From positions 1-64,000 of the forward strand of contig DASPVV010000145.1 of assembly GCA_035622175.1 (NCBI GenBank): 64,000 nucleotides of DNA, read 5' to 3'. Within the stretch, counting starts at the first letter, position 1, and each line of letters opens with the position of its first letter. Positions 1-8,211 of this stretch are shown here, piece after piece. The notes below the pieces were generated by a model. The model worked only from the letters and a program-made list of their open reading frames with translations, had not been told where the DNA came from and ran no database searches. The stretch is from JAFAGX01 sp035622175 (GTDB lineage Bacteria > Acidobacteriota > Terriglobia > Terriglobales > Acidobacteriaceae). The translations under genes and the position numbers were made by a program.

Positions 1-1
1 A

Positions 2-487
2 TCGAGCATTGAGGTTCCGACCTGGACGGGAACCAGAGTCACTCTGGCCGCGGTCGAGGCTTCGACCGGCACGGTCTCGATAGGCTTTCGACTGGACACG
101 GAACTGGTGGAAGGTCTTGCTTCGAAAAGCGCTGTTCCGACAGCGCCGCCCGCAAGCGACACCCCGGCAGCGAAGGCAACCGCGTCGGGTGAGAACAACC
201 TGGACTTGCTTTTGGGCGTTGAACTCAACCTTACTCTGCGATTTGGCCAGCGTACTCTAACCTTGCGTGAAATCTTAGATCTAAGCTCCGGCTCGATCAT
301 CGAACTCGATCGCCAGGTGCAAGAGCCCGCCGACTTGCTTTTGGGTGACAAGTTGATTGCCCGAGGGGAGGTGGTAGTCGTGGACGGGAACTATGGCCTG
401 CGGGTAAAGGAAATGTGTGATCTGCCCACGGAGTCTGAGAAAGTTGCTTTATCCTCGGTGCGATCAGAATCGTCGCGAAAGGCGTAA
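2..487 (+). CDS. fliN: Flagellar motor switch protein FliN, C-terminal part (5' end outside window)
   Basis: The frame is open from the first base of the window, so the gene starts upstream; a GTG at 107 is internal and need not be the start. After an Ala/Pro-rich linker (about codons 35-60) comes a SpoA/FliN surface-presentation domain: LGVELNLTLRFGQRTLTLRE, then a GSIIELDR segment, LLLGDKLIARGEVVVVDG and a final YGLRV strand. This domain builds the cytoplasmic C-ring of the flagellar motor, which binds phosphorylated CheY and switches rotation. The tail after the domain is short and polar. FlgM follows 15 bases downstream, supporting a flagellar operon. The family call is firm; the full length and any N-terminal FliY-like or FliM-like part cannot be seen. 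Confidence 0.9.
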   Translation, partial: SSIEVPTWTGTRVTLAAVEASTGTVSIGFRLDTELVEGLASKSAVPTAPPASDTPAAKATASGENNLDLLLGVELNLTLRFGQRTLTLREILDLSSGSIIELDRQVQEPADLLLGDKLIARGEVVVVDGNYGLRVKEMCDLPTESEKVALSSVRSESSRKA

Positions 488-502
488 CCAGGAGGGCTAA
501 CC

Positions 503-799
503 GTGAAGGTTGATTTCAACGGACACGACGGATCGACTTTATCGAGTATTACTTCGCCGCAACGCGAACCAGCTGAAACCGGCGCGGTGTCAGGTACTGA
601 CCGTGACCACTCAATCGGAGAGGACAAGGCCACTCTATCCGGCGATCGAGTCAGCGTCACGGCGCTCACCGCCAGAGCCCTTGCCTCCACTGAAATCCGC
701 CAGGACAAGGTCGAGGCCCTCCGCCAAGCCATCGCGAACCGCGATTACAGGATTGAACCATTACAAATTGCCGCCGCTCTGATTGCGGAGTCCGAATAA
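503..799 (+). CDS. flgM: Anti-sigma-28 factor FlgM
   Basis: A 98-residue protein with a disordered, Ser/Thr-rich N-terminal half and the typical FlgM C-terminal helices (RQDKVEALRQAIANRDYRIE, then a PLQIAAALI helix). FlgM binds the flagellar sigma factor FliA and holds it inactive until the hook-basal body is complete, when FlgM is exported. The start is GTG at 503, chosen because an AGGAGG ribosome site lies at 490-495. It follows fliN by 15 bases and is probably cotranscribed with it. Length and motif fit the family; the N-terminus is not conserved enough to add support. Confidence 0.88.
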   Translation: MKVDFNGHDGSTLSSITSPQREPAETGAVSGTDRDHSIGEDKATLSGDRVSVTALTARALASTEIRQDKVEALRQAIANRDYRIEPLQIAAALIAESE

Positions 800-1558
800 T
801 CCCGACCCTGGGTTGCATTTCCTCACCCGGCGGCGGTGAGAATTTCCACGCACAACGATCATCATCCGCTTCTGGTTTCCCTCCGAGCGCGCCCGAAAAT
901 GCTCACGCTAGTTCGTCTATTTGATGGGAGGCGTCATCATCGCCCGCAGCCTCGGGCGGTTCGGGAATTGGAGGTTCGGTCATCTCAGGCGGATGACGAC
1001 GCCGCTTCGGGTCGCGGCTGGGTGATTGCCGTCGACCATGATCAATGGCGGGGGTCGCCGGCTCCGGTCGCGTGATGGAAAACTCGTCCATAGCCTTGGG
1101 CGCTTGCCACAAGCTCGATGTCGTACCAGAACCATCCTCTTGCAGGGATACCCGTAATGGACCTAGCCGAATATCGGCCACATGGGGCGAAAACTTTATC
1201 AGGGCAGGCCGGGAATCATTCTTTGTTAACCTTCCGTAACTTCCCTGGCTTCTCGGCAGGGACGCCGATCGATCGCCGCTGCCAAACGACTGCACCCAAT
1301 CGGACCGCCTGGGCCCAGCGGTAGAGGGGTTCAGCGCTGCTTGTTTTTCACGCAACTGGACGACCGCAAGACATTTCCTCTTCGGTTGGCGTGGTTAACT
1401 GACGTGGTACCTGGGCAGATTCATGGCAAGGACATGCTTCCACGCTCTCTAGAGCTGATGATAGTTTCCTCATGAGGCCATCAGACCGCCTCGAGAACCT
1501 GACCAACCGAGTCGCAGCATGCCTGCCGCGGGGCAGGGTTTTTTGAGAGGGAAGGATT
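800..1558. other. Long gap after flgM; possible small minus-strand ORF only
   Basis: No confident gene. A short hairpin (CTCACC at 822-827, GGTGAG at 835-840) lies just after flgM but lacks a T-run, so a terminator is weakly supported. On the minus strand, positions 1097 down to 903 encode a 64-residue Pro/Glu- and Arg-rich peptide starting at an ATG (ending QIDELA). It opens upstream only through a TTG at 1355 and has no recognised domain or clear ribosome site. It may be chance. The rest probably carries the promoter of the NtrC-type regulator at 1559, but I see no convincing -24/-12 element. Confidence 0.4.
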
Positions 1559-2959
1559 GTGCGCCGGACTGACGCGGAATTGCGCATGTTGGTGGTCGGG
1601 CATGAACCGGCGACTCTCGAACTTGTGAGCAACACGCTGGCCGGCGAGAAAGTACAACTGTTCACCGCCGCAGATGCCGAGTCCGCTCTGAAGCGCCTCC
1701 CTGAGGTTCGGCCACGGATCGTTCTGTCTGATCTGTTGTTGCCCGGCATGAATGGACTTGAGTTGCTGGAACGAGTCCTCGAAAGCGACGCGGGAATCGA
1801 CTTTCTCCTGATGACGGACGATCCCTCGACCGAGCCCGCCATCGATGCCATTCGCAAAGGGGCCTGCGATTACTTGTCCAAGCCGCTCGATGCTGGCCGG
1901 CTGCGGAGCTGCGTTCGGCGTCTCGTCGATGAAGCCGCGACCCGCCAGAAAACCCTTCGCCTCGACCAGGACCTGATCGATGTTTTCCAATTCCAAGGGA
2001 TGATCGGACGCAGTCCGTTCATGTTGGAGGTTTTCGCGAAAATCCGGCGGATCGCTCCCCACTTCGAATCGGTGTTGCTGACGGGGGAAACTGGAACAGG
2101 GAAAGACTTAGTCGCCCGGGCCCTACATAATCTGAGCCCGCTGCCCTCCGCACCCTTTGCGGTTTGCAACTGTTCCGCCCTGGTCGAGACGCTTCTCGAA
2201 AGCGAGCTGTTCGGACATGTGCGAGGTGCCTTTACCGGCGCCGTCGAGAACAAGCAGGGCATATTCGAATACGCCAGTGGGGGCACGGTATTTTTGGACG
2301 AGATCGGCGAACTGGCATTGCCAGCGCAAGCCAAACTCCTACGAGTCCTTCAAAATCGCGAGGTCCAGCGGGTGGGATCGCCGACGCCCCACACCGTCGA
2401 GGTACGCGTGATCGCGGCGACCAACCGGGACCTTCGCAAGATGGTGGCGGGCGGGCAGTTCCGCGAGGATCTTTTCTATCGTCTGTCAGCCATCGAAATC
2501 TCCGTGCCGAGCTTAGGTAAAAGAAAGGAAGATCTGCCTCTGCTCGAGCGTCACTTTCTCAAAAAATATGCTGCTCGCTACAAGAAGGAAATCACCGGAA
2601 TCGCCCGCCGAGCCCAAGCCCGGCTGGCGGCTCATTCCTGGCCGGGGAATGTACGGGAGTTGGAGAACGCGATCAGCGGCAGCTGCATCATGGCTACGGG
2701 AAATGTCATCGACCTGGCGGACCTGCCGGAGATGTTTCGCGTTCCTGTCGAGGTCGCCGACTACGAAGAGCGGGAACTGGTAACTCTCGAGACCGTGCAG
2801 CAACGCTACCTGCTGAAGGTGCTCGACGTGGTTGGCGGAAACAAGGCAAGAGCGGCTGAGATTCTCGGTGTAGGCCGCAACACCATTTATCAGATGTTAA
2901 GCCGCATGGGGGAATCCTCCGAAGTACTCAGCTCGCCGGGCACTCATAAAACCGCCTAA
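1559..2959 (+). CDS. Sigma-54-dependent response regulator, NtrC/FlbD family
   Basis: A 466-residue bacterial enhancer-binding protein with three parts: receiver domain (about 8-125), AAA+ sigma-54 activator domain (about 145-385) and a Fis-type helix-turn-helix (about 415-455). The AAA+ part has Walker A GETGTGKD, the sigma-54 contact loop GAFTGA and a Walker B TVFLDEIGE. The receiver keeps the phosphoacceptor D58 (LSDLLLPG) and the late KP, but the usual acidic Asp pair is replaced by Gly14-His15 (VVGHEP), so Mg-dependent phosphorylation may be weak or absent. The start is GTG at 1559 with a purine-rich site (GAGAGGGAAGG) upstream. Lying just after fliN-flgM, it probably activates sigma-54 flagellar promoters, but that is inferred from position. 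Confidence 0.88.
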   Translation: MRRTDAELRMLVVGHEPATLELVSNTLAGEKVQLFTAADAESALKRLPEVRPRIVLSDLLLPGMNGLELLERVLESDAGIDFLLMTDDPSTEPAIDAIRKGACDYLSKPLDAGRLRSCVRRLVDEAATRQKTLRLDQDLIDVFQFQGMIGRSPFMLEVFAKIRRIAPHFESVLLTGETGTGKDLVARALHNLSPLPSAPFAVCNCSALVETLLESELFGHVRGAFTGAVENKQGIFEYASGGTVFLDEIGELALPAQAKLLRVLQNREVQRVGSPTPHTVEVRVIAATNRDLRKMVAGGQFREDLFYRLSAIEISVPSLGKRKEDLPLLERHFLKKYAARYKKEITGIARRAQARLAAHSWPGNVRELENAISGSCIMATGNVIDLADLPEMFRVPVEVADYEERELVTLETVQQRYLLKVLDVVGGNKARAAEILGVGRNTIYQMLSRMGESSEVLSSPGTHKTA

Positions 2960-3038
2960 TTCTGGATCCGGCCGAGGCAAAGTCATCCTCGCCCTCTCGA
3001 CCAAGTGGTTCTGGCGAAAGACCCAATCCGGGATGCGA

Positions 3039-4025
3039 TCATGCGGTTTGAAGACTTGGCAGAGCGATCAAGCCTGAGGAACGAGCCGCGGGGATAGAAC
3101 CTGCCGGTAGGACGGAGCCTGCAGGCTGGTCCCCCAGCCAGGCCGCGGTCTCGAGAACGTAATGAGCCAAGGCCAAGGTTGTCGAATGACGCCGGAAGAT
3201 GGCCTCCACCCGCTGCTCGAGCCCCTGCCAGGTCGTCCGGCCCTCGCGGGTATCGAAAAACTCCAGCCCGCGGGATTCGATCATGCTTTTCGCCCAAAGC
3301 AGTTCGTACTTGGGGAAAAAGACCATGGTCGCGGGGGGGCAGTCGTCGAGATCGGGGAAATAAGGAATGCACCCATTGGCTAGGATTTCATAGTGGCGGA
3401 GGCAATCCCAACCCGCCTTCTTGGTGGTAACCGCGAAAAGACTCTGCGCATAGTCGCCGTAGTAGTCCGTCTCGTCATGGTAGATATAGGTTCGCAGATC
3501 CCTGGGATCGATGAACGCCAATAGCTTTGACTTCTGTCGGGCTACGCTGCCGATTCGGCTCTCCGGGATTGCGAAGCCGATGGGCCGCAGATCTCGATGC
3601 TCGAATGCGATTTCTCGCTTGAAATAGATTCCGCACTCCAGAAGGGGCGACACCAGATCGGGCTCATCCTCGCCATCGACGAACAGAACCCGCTGCGGAG
3701 GATAGAAGGCCAGAACCTCGTCGAGCAACAAGCGGCAGCGATGAACGCTGCCGTAGATGACGAGGTCGAAGTATCTGGTGCGCAGTTTTTGGGAGATGTC
3801 GGTCCGGTCAACCCCCGAATCCTCTTCGAGCAATCCATACATCGTGAAGCCGCGACCGTAGAGCCGGGATCTGTCGTGGCCTCCCTCGGCGAACTCCTGA
3901 GCATACATAAACCACATCCGGTTTACGTCTACTACCTCTGCCCCCAGCAGGATGCGCAGCCCATGAAAGAGCATGTCGCACATGTAGTCAGGAGCCTGGC
4001 CGGCTGAGATGTAGAGGATGCGCAT
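3039..4025 (-). CDS. Putative glycosyltransferase (CgeB-like type)
   Basis: A 328-residue protein starting at the ATG reading MRILYISAG; an earlier in-frame start would overlap the upstream gene and lacks support. The N-terminus is a Rossmann-like beta-strand typical of GT-B enzymes. The C-terminal half has a block common in CgeB/exostosin-like transferases: AGWDCLRHYEILANGCIPYF followed by a PDLDD segment. The nucleotide-sugar and acceptor cannot be named. It lies 10 bases after the fused glycosyltransferase-methyltransferase gene and is surely in the same operon. Position beside flagellar genes suggests flagellin or surface-glycan modification. No clear Shine-Dalgarno site precedes the ATG, so translation may depend on coupling. 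Confidence 0.65.
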   Translation of the reverse strand: MRILYISAGQAPDYMCDMLFHGLRILLGAEVVDVNRMWFMYAQEFAEGGHDRSRLYGRGFTMYGLLEEDSGVDRTDISQKLRTRYFDLVIYGSVHRCRLLLDEVLAFYPPQRVLFVDGEDEPDLVSPLLECGIYFKREIAFEHRDLRPIGFAIPESRIGSVARQKSKLLAFIDPRDLRTYIYHDETDYYGDYAQSLFAVTTKKAGWDCLRHYEILANGCIPYFPDLDDCPPATMVFFPKYELLWAKSMIESRGLEFFDTREGRTTWQGLEQRVEAIFRRHSTTLALAHYVLETAAWLGDQPAGSVLPAGSIPAARSSGLIALPSLQTA

Positions 4026-4035
4026 GGATTGGGGA

Positions 4036-5598
4036 TCATTTGCTGAGGGCCAGAGCCTGACTTGGGGACTGGACCTCGACGGGCGAGGGTACGGGTTGGA
4101 ATTGCTGGTTCGCACCGGGCTGACCCGCCAGCGGCGTCCGGCGGGTGGGGGGCACCCAATGCCGGGCCAACTGCTGCCTCTCGGCCGCGCTCAATAGCCG
4201 CTTGCGCAAAGTCACATGCAGCTGATCTACAGCCCGGGGGTGCCGCAGCAGGTCTTCCCCTCTCATCTGCTGCTTTCTCAGGGCTTCTCCGATCGGGCTC
4301 AAACCCAGATCGAAGCGCAACAGATCGAAGCGAAACTCCTTCCAACCCATAAACCAGAACCAATCGGTGTAGTACAGCCAACTGCGCTCGTTGAAGGCGC
4401 GTACATTCGTTGGGTCTTGCCACGCACCCCAAGAGAGGTCATAGGGAACGCTGATGCGGAACAAACCGCCGACTCTAAGCAGATTCAAACATGACGTCAT
4501 GGCCGTGGTCAGATTGGGAATGTGCTCCAGCACGCCGTTGGCGATGATCTCGTCGAAGAAATTGTTCTCGAAGACGATAGTGCCGAAGCGCCGCGTCTCT
4601 AACGGCTGTCCGATGGGGATGGGATGGTTGAAATCGAGGACTGCGTCCGGTTCCCAAGCGGGATCAACATCGGCATTGAAGCAATCCGGCCTCCAGTCTT
4701 TGCCGCTTCCGAGGTTCAATTTGCGCGGAATCGAAACGCTGTCGGCGGGTTTGGTCGGGATGGCGACGCACTGACGAAGGGCATGGGCCAGAATTTCGGG
4801 CTCGCCCCGCTTGGAAAACCACTCGAAGCCTTGCACCCCCAAGCAACGGCGCTCCGTTTCATTCTTGAGCAGCCAGAGGCAACCCTCGACCAGAGAATCG
4901 TACGGCAGGCTGCGGATTGTGTCCCCCAGCCCGTCCTCCATGAGCGGGGAGGACTCGGTTACCACGGCTTTTGAATTTGCCAGTAAGTAGGACACGCGGA
5001 CGATCTCGAATACTTTGGCCTCGTAGTAGTGGATGTTGAGGATGATCTTCGAGCGCCCGATGAGTTCGTCCCGCTCTCTGCCGTACACCCCGAACAGCGC
5101 CCGCACCGTGGCGCCGGCATCCCGCAAGGCGTTCAGGATGAGGATTCTGCGTTCGTTGAGCGAGCCATAGAAAAGAATATCGATGTCCTCGGTCTCGGCG
5201 GGCGGGATGCGGCTCAACTCCGGCACGTACCCAATCGGCGCGTGAACCGGCGTGAAGGCGCAGTTCGTGGTTTTCCATTTCTCGATGTTTTCGAGGCTGT
5301 AATCCCATACCTGGTGATGGGAGGCCAATTCGAGGTAGGCGGGGGGAAGATCGATTCCCTTCAACTGCTCAAGGTTGTAAATGACCGAACCGGGTGGGAC
5401 CAGCAAGGCTTGCCGGGGGGAAAGCAGATGAGCGCCCAGAAAGATGTTGGTGGCGGCAGGTTCAAATATGTTCTCTTGGATTTGGGCGGTGTGGCCGAGA
5501 CTGGTCAACCCCAATTGCAGGGTCTCCGCCAACTCACGGAACGCTTCGCTGTGCAGATAGCCCTGCGGTCGAACCACGATGACTTGAAATTTTCCCAT
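4036..5598 (-). CDS. Fusion of a glycosyltransferase-like domain with a SAM methyltransferase
   Basis: A 520-residue protein. Residues about 1-285 look like a CgeB/GT-B-type domain (a strand reading ILFYGSLNERR, then an ILNIHYYE motif followed by VRVSYLLANSKAVV). From about residue 293 a class I SAM-dependent methyltransferase begins with KLNLGSGKDWRPDCFNADVD and continues through NGVLEHIPN and LLRVGGLFRISVPY, the usual post-motif strands. The C-terminal 40 residues are Pro/Gln-rich. The ATG at 5598 (MGKFQVIVV) is preferred to a TTG 33 bases upstream. It is the first gene of a two-gene operon beside flagellar genes. Probable role: adding and methylating a sugar on flagellin or surface polysaccharide; substrate unknown. 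Confidence 0.68.
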   Translation of the reverse strand: MGKFQVIVVRPQGYLHSEAFRELAETLQLGLTSLGHTAQIQENIFEPAATNIFLGAHLLSPRQALLVPPGSVIYNLEQLKGIDLPPAYLELASHHQVWDYSLENIEKWKTTNCAFTPVHAPIGYVPELSRIPPAETEDIDILFYGSLNERRILILNALRDAGATVRALFGVYGRERDELIGRSKIILNIHYYEAKVFEIVRVSYLLANSKAVVTESSPLMEDGLGDTIRSLPYDSLVEGCLWLLKNETERRCLGVQGFEWFSKRGEPEILAHALRQCVAIPTKPADSVSIPRKLNLGSGKDWRPDCFNADVDPAWEPDAVLDFNHPIPIGQPLETRRFGTIVFENNFFDEIIANGVLEHIPNLTTAMTSCLNLLRVGGLFRISVPYDLSWGAWQDPTNVRAFNERSWLYYTDWFWFMGWKEFRFDLLRFDLGLSPIGEALRKQQMRGEDLLRHPRAVDQLHVTLRKRLLSAAERQQLARHWVPPTRRTPLAGQPGANQQFQPVPSPVEVQSPSQALALSK

Positions 5599-6069
5599 GT
5601 TAATTTCCCAATCTCCGTCGAGCCAGGCCAACTACCCAGCCTGGACCGGGGTGTTCCTTGAGACGTAGAAGGAAATCCATTGCAATCCACCTGCCTCATC
5701 TGGCTCCAATCTAAGTGTCTGTCAGGAGAGGCCTTGCAAGTTCGAGGCAGGCGGCGAAACTGAGCTCGAACTGACAAGAAACTAGATCTCAGTTTGGATC
5801 GGTCTCCTGGATGAAAAAGCGATTAGAGTCTGCGGTGAGCCTTCATCTCCACCAACTTGGCCCCCTCCCTAGCCTTGGCGGGCGATTCCTCGTCGGTCGG
5901 CTGGTCTTTTTACCAACTTCGCGAAACTGCAGCCAAGAGATGGCGGCTCGCGGGCATGGATCGCATTGGGCTAAACTGGTCACGATCGCGGCGAAAGAAT
6001 AAAGCAGGGTGGTCAAGAACTCGAGCGAATCTGTAGGGTTGGGCGAGGATCCGTTCCCCGGGGGTAGGC
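5599..6069. other. Divergent intergenic region, no gene
   Basis: This stretch separates the minus-strand glycan operon from the plus-strand zinc-ribbon gene and should hold both promoters. A 63-codon frame at 5811-6002 begins with ATG but has no ribosome site, no domain and poor coding character, so I leave it uncalled. I see no repeat, structured RNA or clear operator. Confidence 0.5.
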
Positions 6070-6549
6070 ATGTTTTGCAACGCCTGCGGTTCCCAAATTC
6101 AGCCCCAGTTCAATGTCTGCCCCCATTGCGGGCAGCCGATTGTTGCGGTGTCTCTAACTTTGCCCAGCCGTCTCGCACGGCATCTTCGTACGCTCGGCAT
6201 CCTGTGGATCGTTGCCGGGTCGTTCTTTGCGATTCCAGGCCTGGCCCTGATGACCATCAGTAGCGTCGTCCGCCTCGGCATCCCTGCCAGCGAAAATGTT
6301 GGGCATTTCATCGGGCCGCTCATCTTGTCGTTCCTCGGGGGCTCAATCTTCGTCGTCGCCGTCGGAGGCGTCCTGGTTGGCTGGGGACTGCTCAAGCACC
6401 AGCCCTGGGCGCGAGGGGTTGCCATCGTGCTTGGAATCCTTTCGCTGTTCCACCCTCCCTTCGGCACCGCCCTCGGCATCTACACGCTTTGGGTTCTCGT
6501 CTCCGATGCTAGCCGCGCGGAATACGACCGCCTCACGCGTGCCGCCTGA
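6070..6549 (+). CDS. Zinc-ribbon membrane protein, function unknown
   Basis: A 159-residue protein. It begins with a zinc ribbon of two CxxC pairs (MFCNACGSQI and VCPHCGQPI, residues 3-21), followed by a short basic stretch and three hydrophobic segments (about 38-60, 75-105 and 115-135). The cytoplasmic ribbon plus membrane anchor is a widespread arrangement with no assigned reaction. A GGGGGTAGG site precedes the ATG. It stands alone, 216 bases before msrA on the same strand, so a shared function cannot be claimed. Start and membrane character are well supported; function is not. Confidence 0.75.
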   Translation: MFCNACGSQIQPQFNVCPHCGQPIVAVSLTLPSRLARHLRTLGILWIVAGSFFAIPGLALMTISSVVRLGIPASENVGHFIGPLILSFLGGSIFVVAVGGVLVGWGLLKHQPWARGVAIVLGILSLFHPPFGTALGIYTLWVLVSDASRAEYDRLTRAA

Positions 6550-6765
6550 CGTCTCTCTCCGGGCTACGTTTTCTCAACCCAAGGGCCGTGCGTGGGGATT
6601 CAGGCTGGACGGCCGGGGTCCGATACCGCGGGCACTGCCTGTTGCACGGTCCCGAAGCTAGCCTCAACTCAGGGGTTTGGCCCATCACCTTGGGAAACTT
6701 TTTTCGTTTTTTAGACTCTAACTGATTAGATAGGCTCGAATGCCAGATACCGGGGAGGGGTTTTT

Positions 6766-7443
6766 ATGCTTAGGTTTCTTTTGCGCTTGTCCGCCTTATT
6801 CCTAACGGCAACGCTCGGGGGCATACCTGCCTGCAATGCCGGCGGCGGAGCAAATGCCGCTCTCCCCAGCCCTGCCGTCGACGCTCCGATCGCCACGGCC
6901 AAAGCCGCACAAACAGCGGTGCTCGCGGGCGGCTGCTTCTGGGGCATACAAGCCGTTTTCGAGCACGTGAAGGGCGTGGTCAGCGCGACTTCGGGGTACT
7001 CCGGAGGAGCAGCCAATACAGCGCAATATGAACTGGTCAGCACCGGCCAGACAGGCCATGCGGAATCGGTGAAGATCGTTTACGATGCTTCTGAAATCAC
7101 CTATGGCCAGCTGCTGCGAGTGTTTTTCTCCGTAGCCCACGACCCCACTCAGTTGAACCGGCAGGGTCCGGATACGGGCAACCAATATCGCTCTGTCGTT
7201 TTCTATGCCAACGATGAACAAAAACGGATCGCTGAGGCCTATCTTGCGCAGCTGGCGGGAGCCAAACTGTTTCCGCGTCCGATCGTAACCCTGGTGGTGC
7301 CATTGCAGGCGTTTTATCCCGCGGAGTCCTACCACCAGGACTATGCTGCCCATCATCCGGACAATCCGTATATCGTCTACAACGATGCGCCAAAGCTGGC
7401 GCGCCTTCGCGAGCAGTTTCCGGACCTTTATACCGCGAAATAG
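6766..7443 (+). CDS. msrA: Peptide-methionine (S)-S-oxide reductase MsrA, exported
   Basis: A 225-residue protein whose residues 50-215 form an MsrA domain. The catalytic Cys57 lies in the signature GGCFWG, and the family blocks GYSGG, GHAE and HDPTQLNRQGPDTGNQYRS follow. MsrA reduces the S epimer of methionine sulfoxide in proteins. The N-terminus is a signal sequence ending in IPAC at residues 20-23; this could be a lipobox, although Pro at -2 is unusual, so the protein is either a periplasmic lipoprotein or is cleaved nearby. The MsrB gene follows after 18 bases, so the two are an operon repairing both sulfoxide epimers outside the cytoplasm. Confidence 0.93.
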   Translation: MLRFLLRLSALFLTATLGGIPACNAGGGANAALPSPAVDAPIATAKAAQTAVLAGGCFWGIQAVFEHVKGVVSATSGYSGGAANTAQYELVSTGQTGHAESVKIVYDASEITYGQLLRVFFSVAHDPTQLNRQGPDTGNQYRSVVFYANDEQKRIAEAYLAQLAGAKLFPRPIVTLVVPLQAFYPAESYHQDYAAHHPDNPYIVYNDAPKLARLREQFPDLYTAK

Positions 7444-7461
7444 TATCGAGGAGAGGCATTC

Positions 7462-8082
7462 ATGTTCGAGTCTGATCTTGCAACGAGCGAAGAGCCAGTC
7501 AGAACCAAGCGGCGCGCGTTCCTTCAGACGTCAGCTTCGGTGGCTGCGGGTATGATCTTGTGGTGGCTGAAACAGCCAAGCTTCCTACAGGCTGGAGCGA
7601 CACAATCTTCCCCGGAAGTGACCATCATTGAGTTTTCCGATTCGGGCGAGCGGCTGAAGAAGATGCGCGTGCCCAAGGTGGTCAAGACAGAGGAGGAATG
7701 GCGAAAGCAACTGTCGCCGGGTGCCTTCGCAATTACTCGCCATGCCGATACCGAAATCGCCTTTACCGGGCAATATTGGAATCTGCACCAGAGGGGCTTC
7801 TACCGCTGTATCTGCTGCGGCAATGCCTTGTTCAGCTCAGACACAAAGTTTGACTCCGGAACAGGTTGGCCGAGCTTCTGGGCCCCGCTCGCAGAGGAGA
7901 ACATTCGAACCGCGAGAGACCTCAGCCTCGGTATGGTCCGGACGGCGGTTTCTTGCAGCGAATGCGACGCGCACTTGGGCCACCTATTCGACGATGGGCC
8001 AGCGCCTACGTACCTTCGCTATTGCATGAATTCAGCCTCCCTCCGATTCATTGCCCGCAACGCCGACGACAGTCGGAAGTGA
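7462..8082 (+). CDS. msrB: Peptide-methionine (R)-S-oxide reductase MsrB with Tat-type leader
   Basis: A 206-residue MsrB. The N-terminus carries a twin-arginine motif (KRRAFLQ, residues about 16-22) followed by a hydrophobic stretch, suggesting Tat export after folding with zinc. The enzyme domain has the two zinc CxxC pairs (CICCG and CSECD), the GTGWPSFW block, an HLGHLFDDGP motif and the catalytic Cys188 in RYCMNS. It reduces the R epimer of protein methionine sulfoxide, complementing MsrA encoded 18 bases upstream. A GAGGAGAGG site precedes the ATG. Using Tat for MsrB and a lipoprotein-like signal for MsrA implies both act in the periplasm. Confidence 0.93.
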   Translation: MFESDLATSEEPVRTKRRAFLQTSASVAAGMILWWLKQPSFLQAGATQSSPEVTIIEFSDSGERLKKMRVPKVVKTEEEWRKQLSPGAFAITRHADTEIAFTGQYWNLHQRGFYRCICCGNALFSSDTKFDSGTGWPSFWAPLAEENIRTARDLSLGMVRTAVSCSECDAHLGHLFDDGPAPTYLRYCMNSASLRFIARNADDSRK

Positions 8083-8155
8083 GGCCTGCCGTATGGGGTT
8101 GCTCACCGGGGCGAGATCGGCCCCGCGAACTTGTACCATGCCATACCGCGGCCTC
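8081..8155. repeat. Nested inverted repeat between convergent msrB and sodC
   Basis: An imperfect long stem (GAGGCCTGCCGTATGG at 8081-8096 against CCATACCGCGGCCTC at 8141-8155) encloses a second hairpin, CGGGGC at 8107-8112 with GCCCCG at 8120-8125. It starts at the msrB stop codon and lies before the sodC stop. Position suggests a two-way transcription end or mRNA 3' stabiliser; there is no T-run, so factor-independent termination is not shown. Confidence 0.4.
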
Positions 8156-8211
8156 CACGCGACCCCATGAATCAACCCCTTTGCATGAGGAGGACTCGGT
8201 AACCCGGTGGG

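Noticed and set aside
903..1355. A 150-codon minus-strand frame after flgM
   Set aside because: Its start is a TTG with no ribosome site and the N-terminal half looks random; only the last 64 codons look weakly gene-like, so I mention it under the gap but do not call it.
5725..5760. Possible sigma-54 promoter upstream of the glycan operon
   Set aside because: On the minus strand TGCCTCG is followed by TTGCA, but the GG of the -24 element is missing and the spacing is one base short.
5811..6002. A 63-codon plus-strand ORF beginning with ATG
   Set aside because: No ribosome site, no homologue recognised and no operon context.
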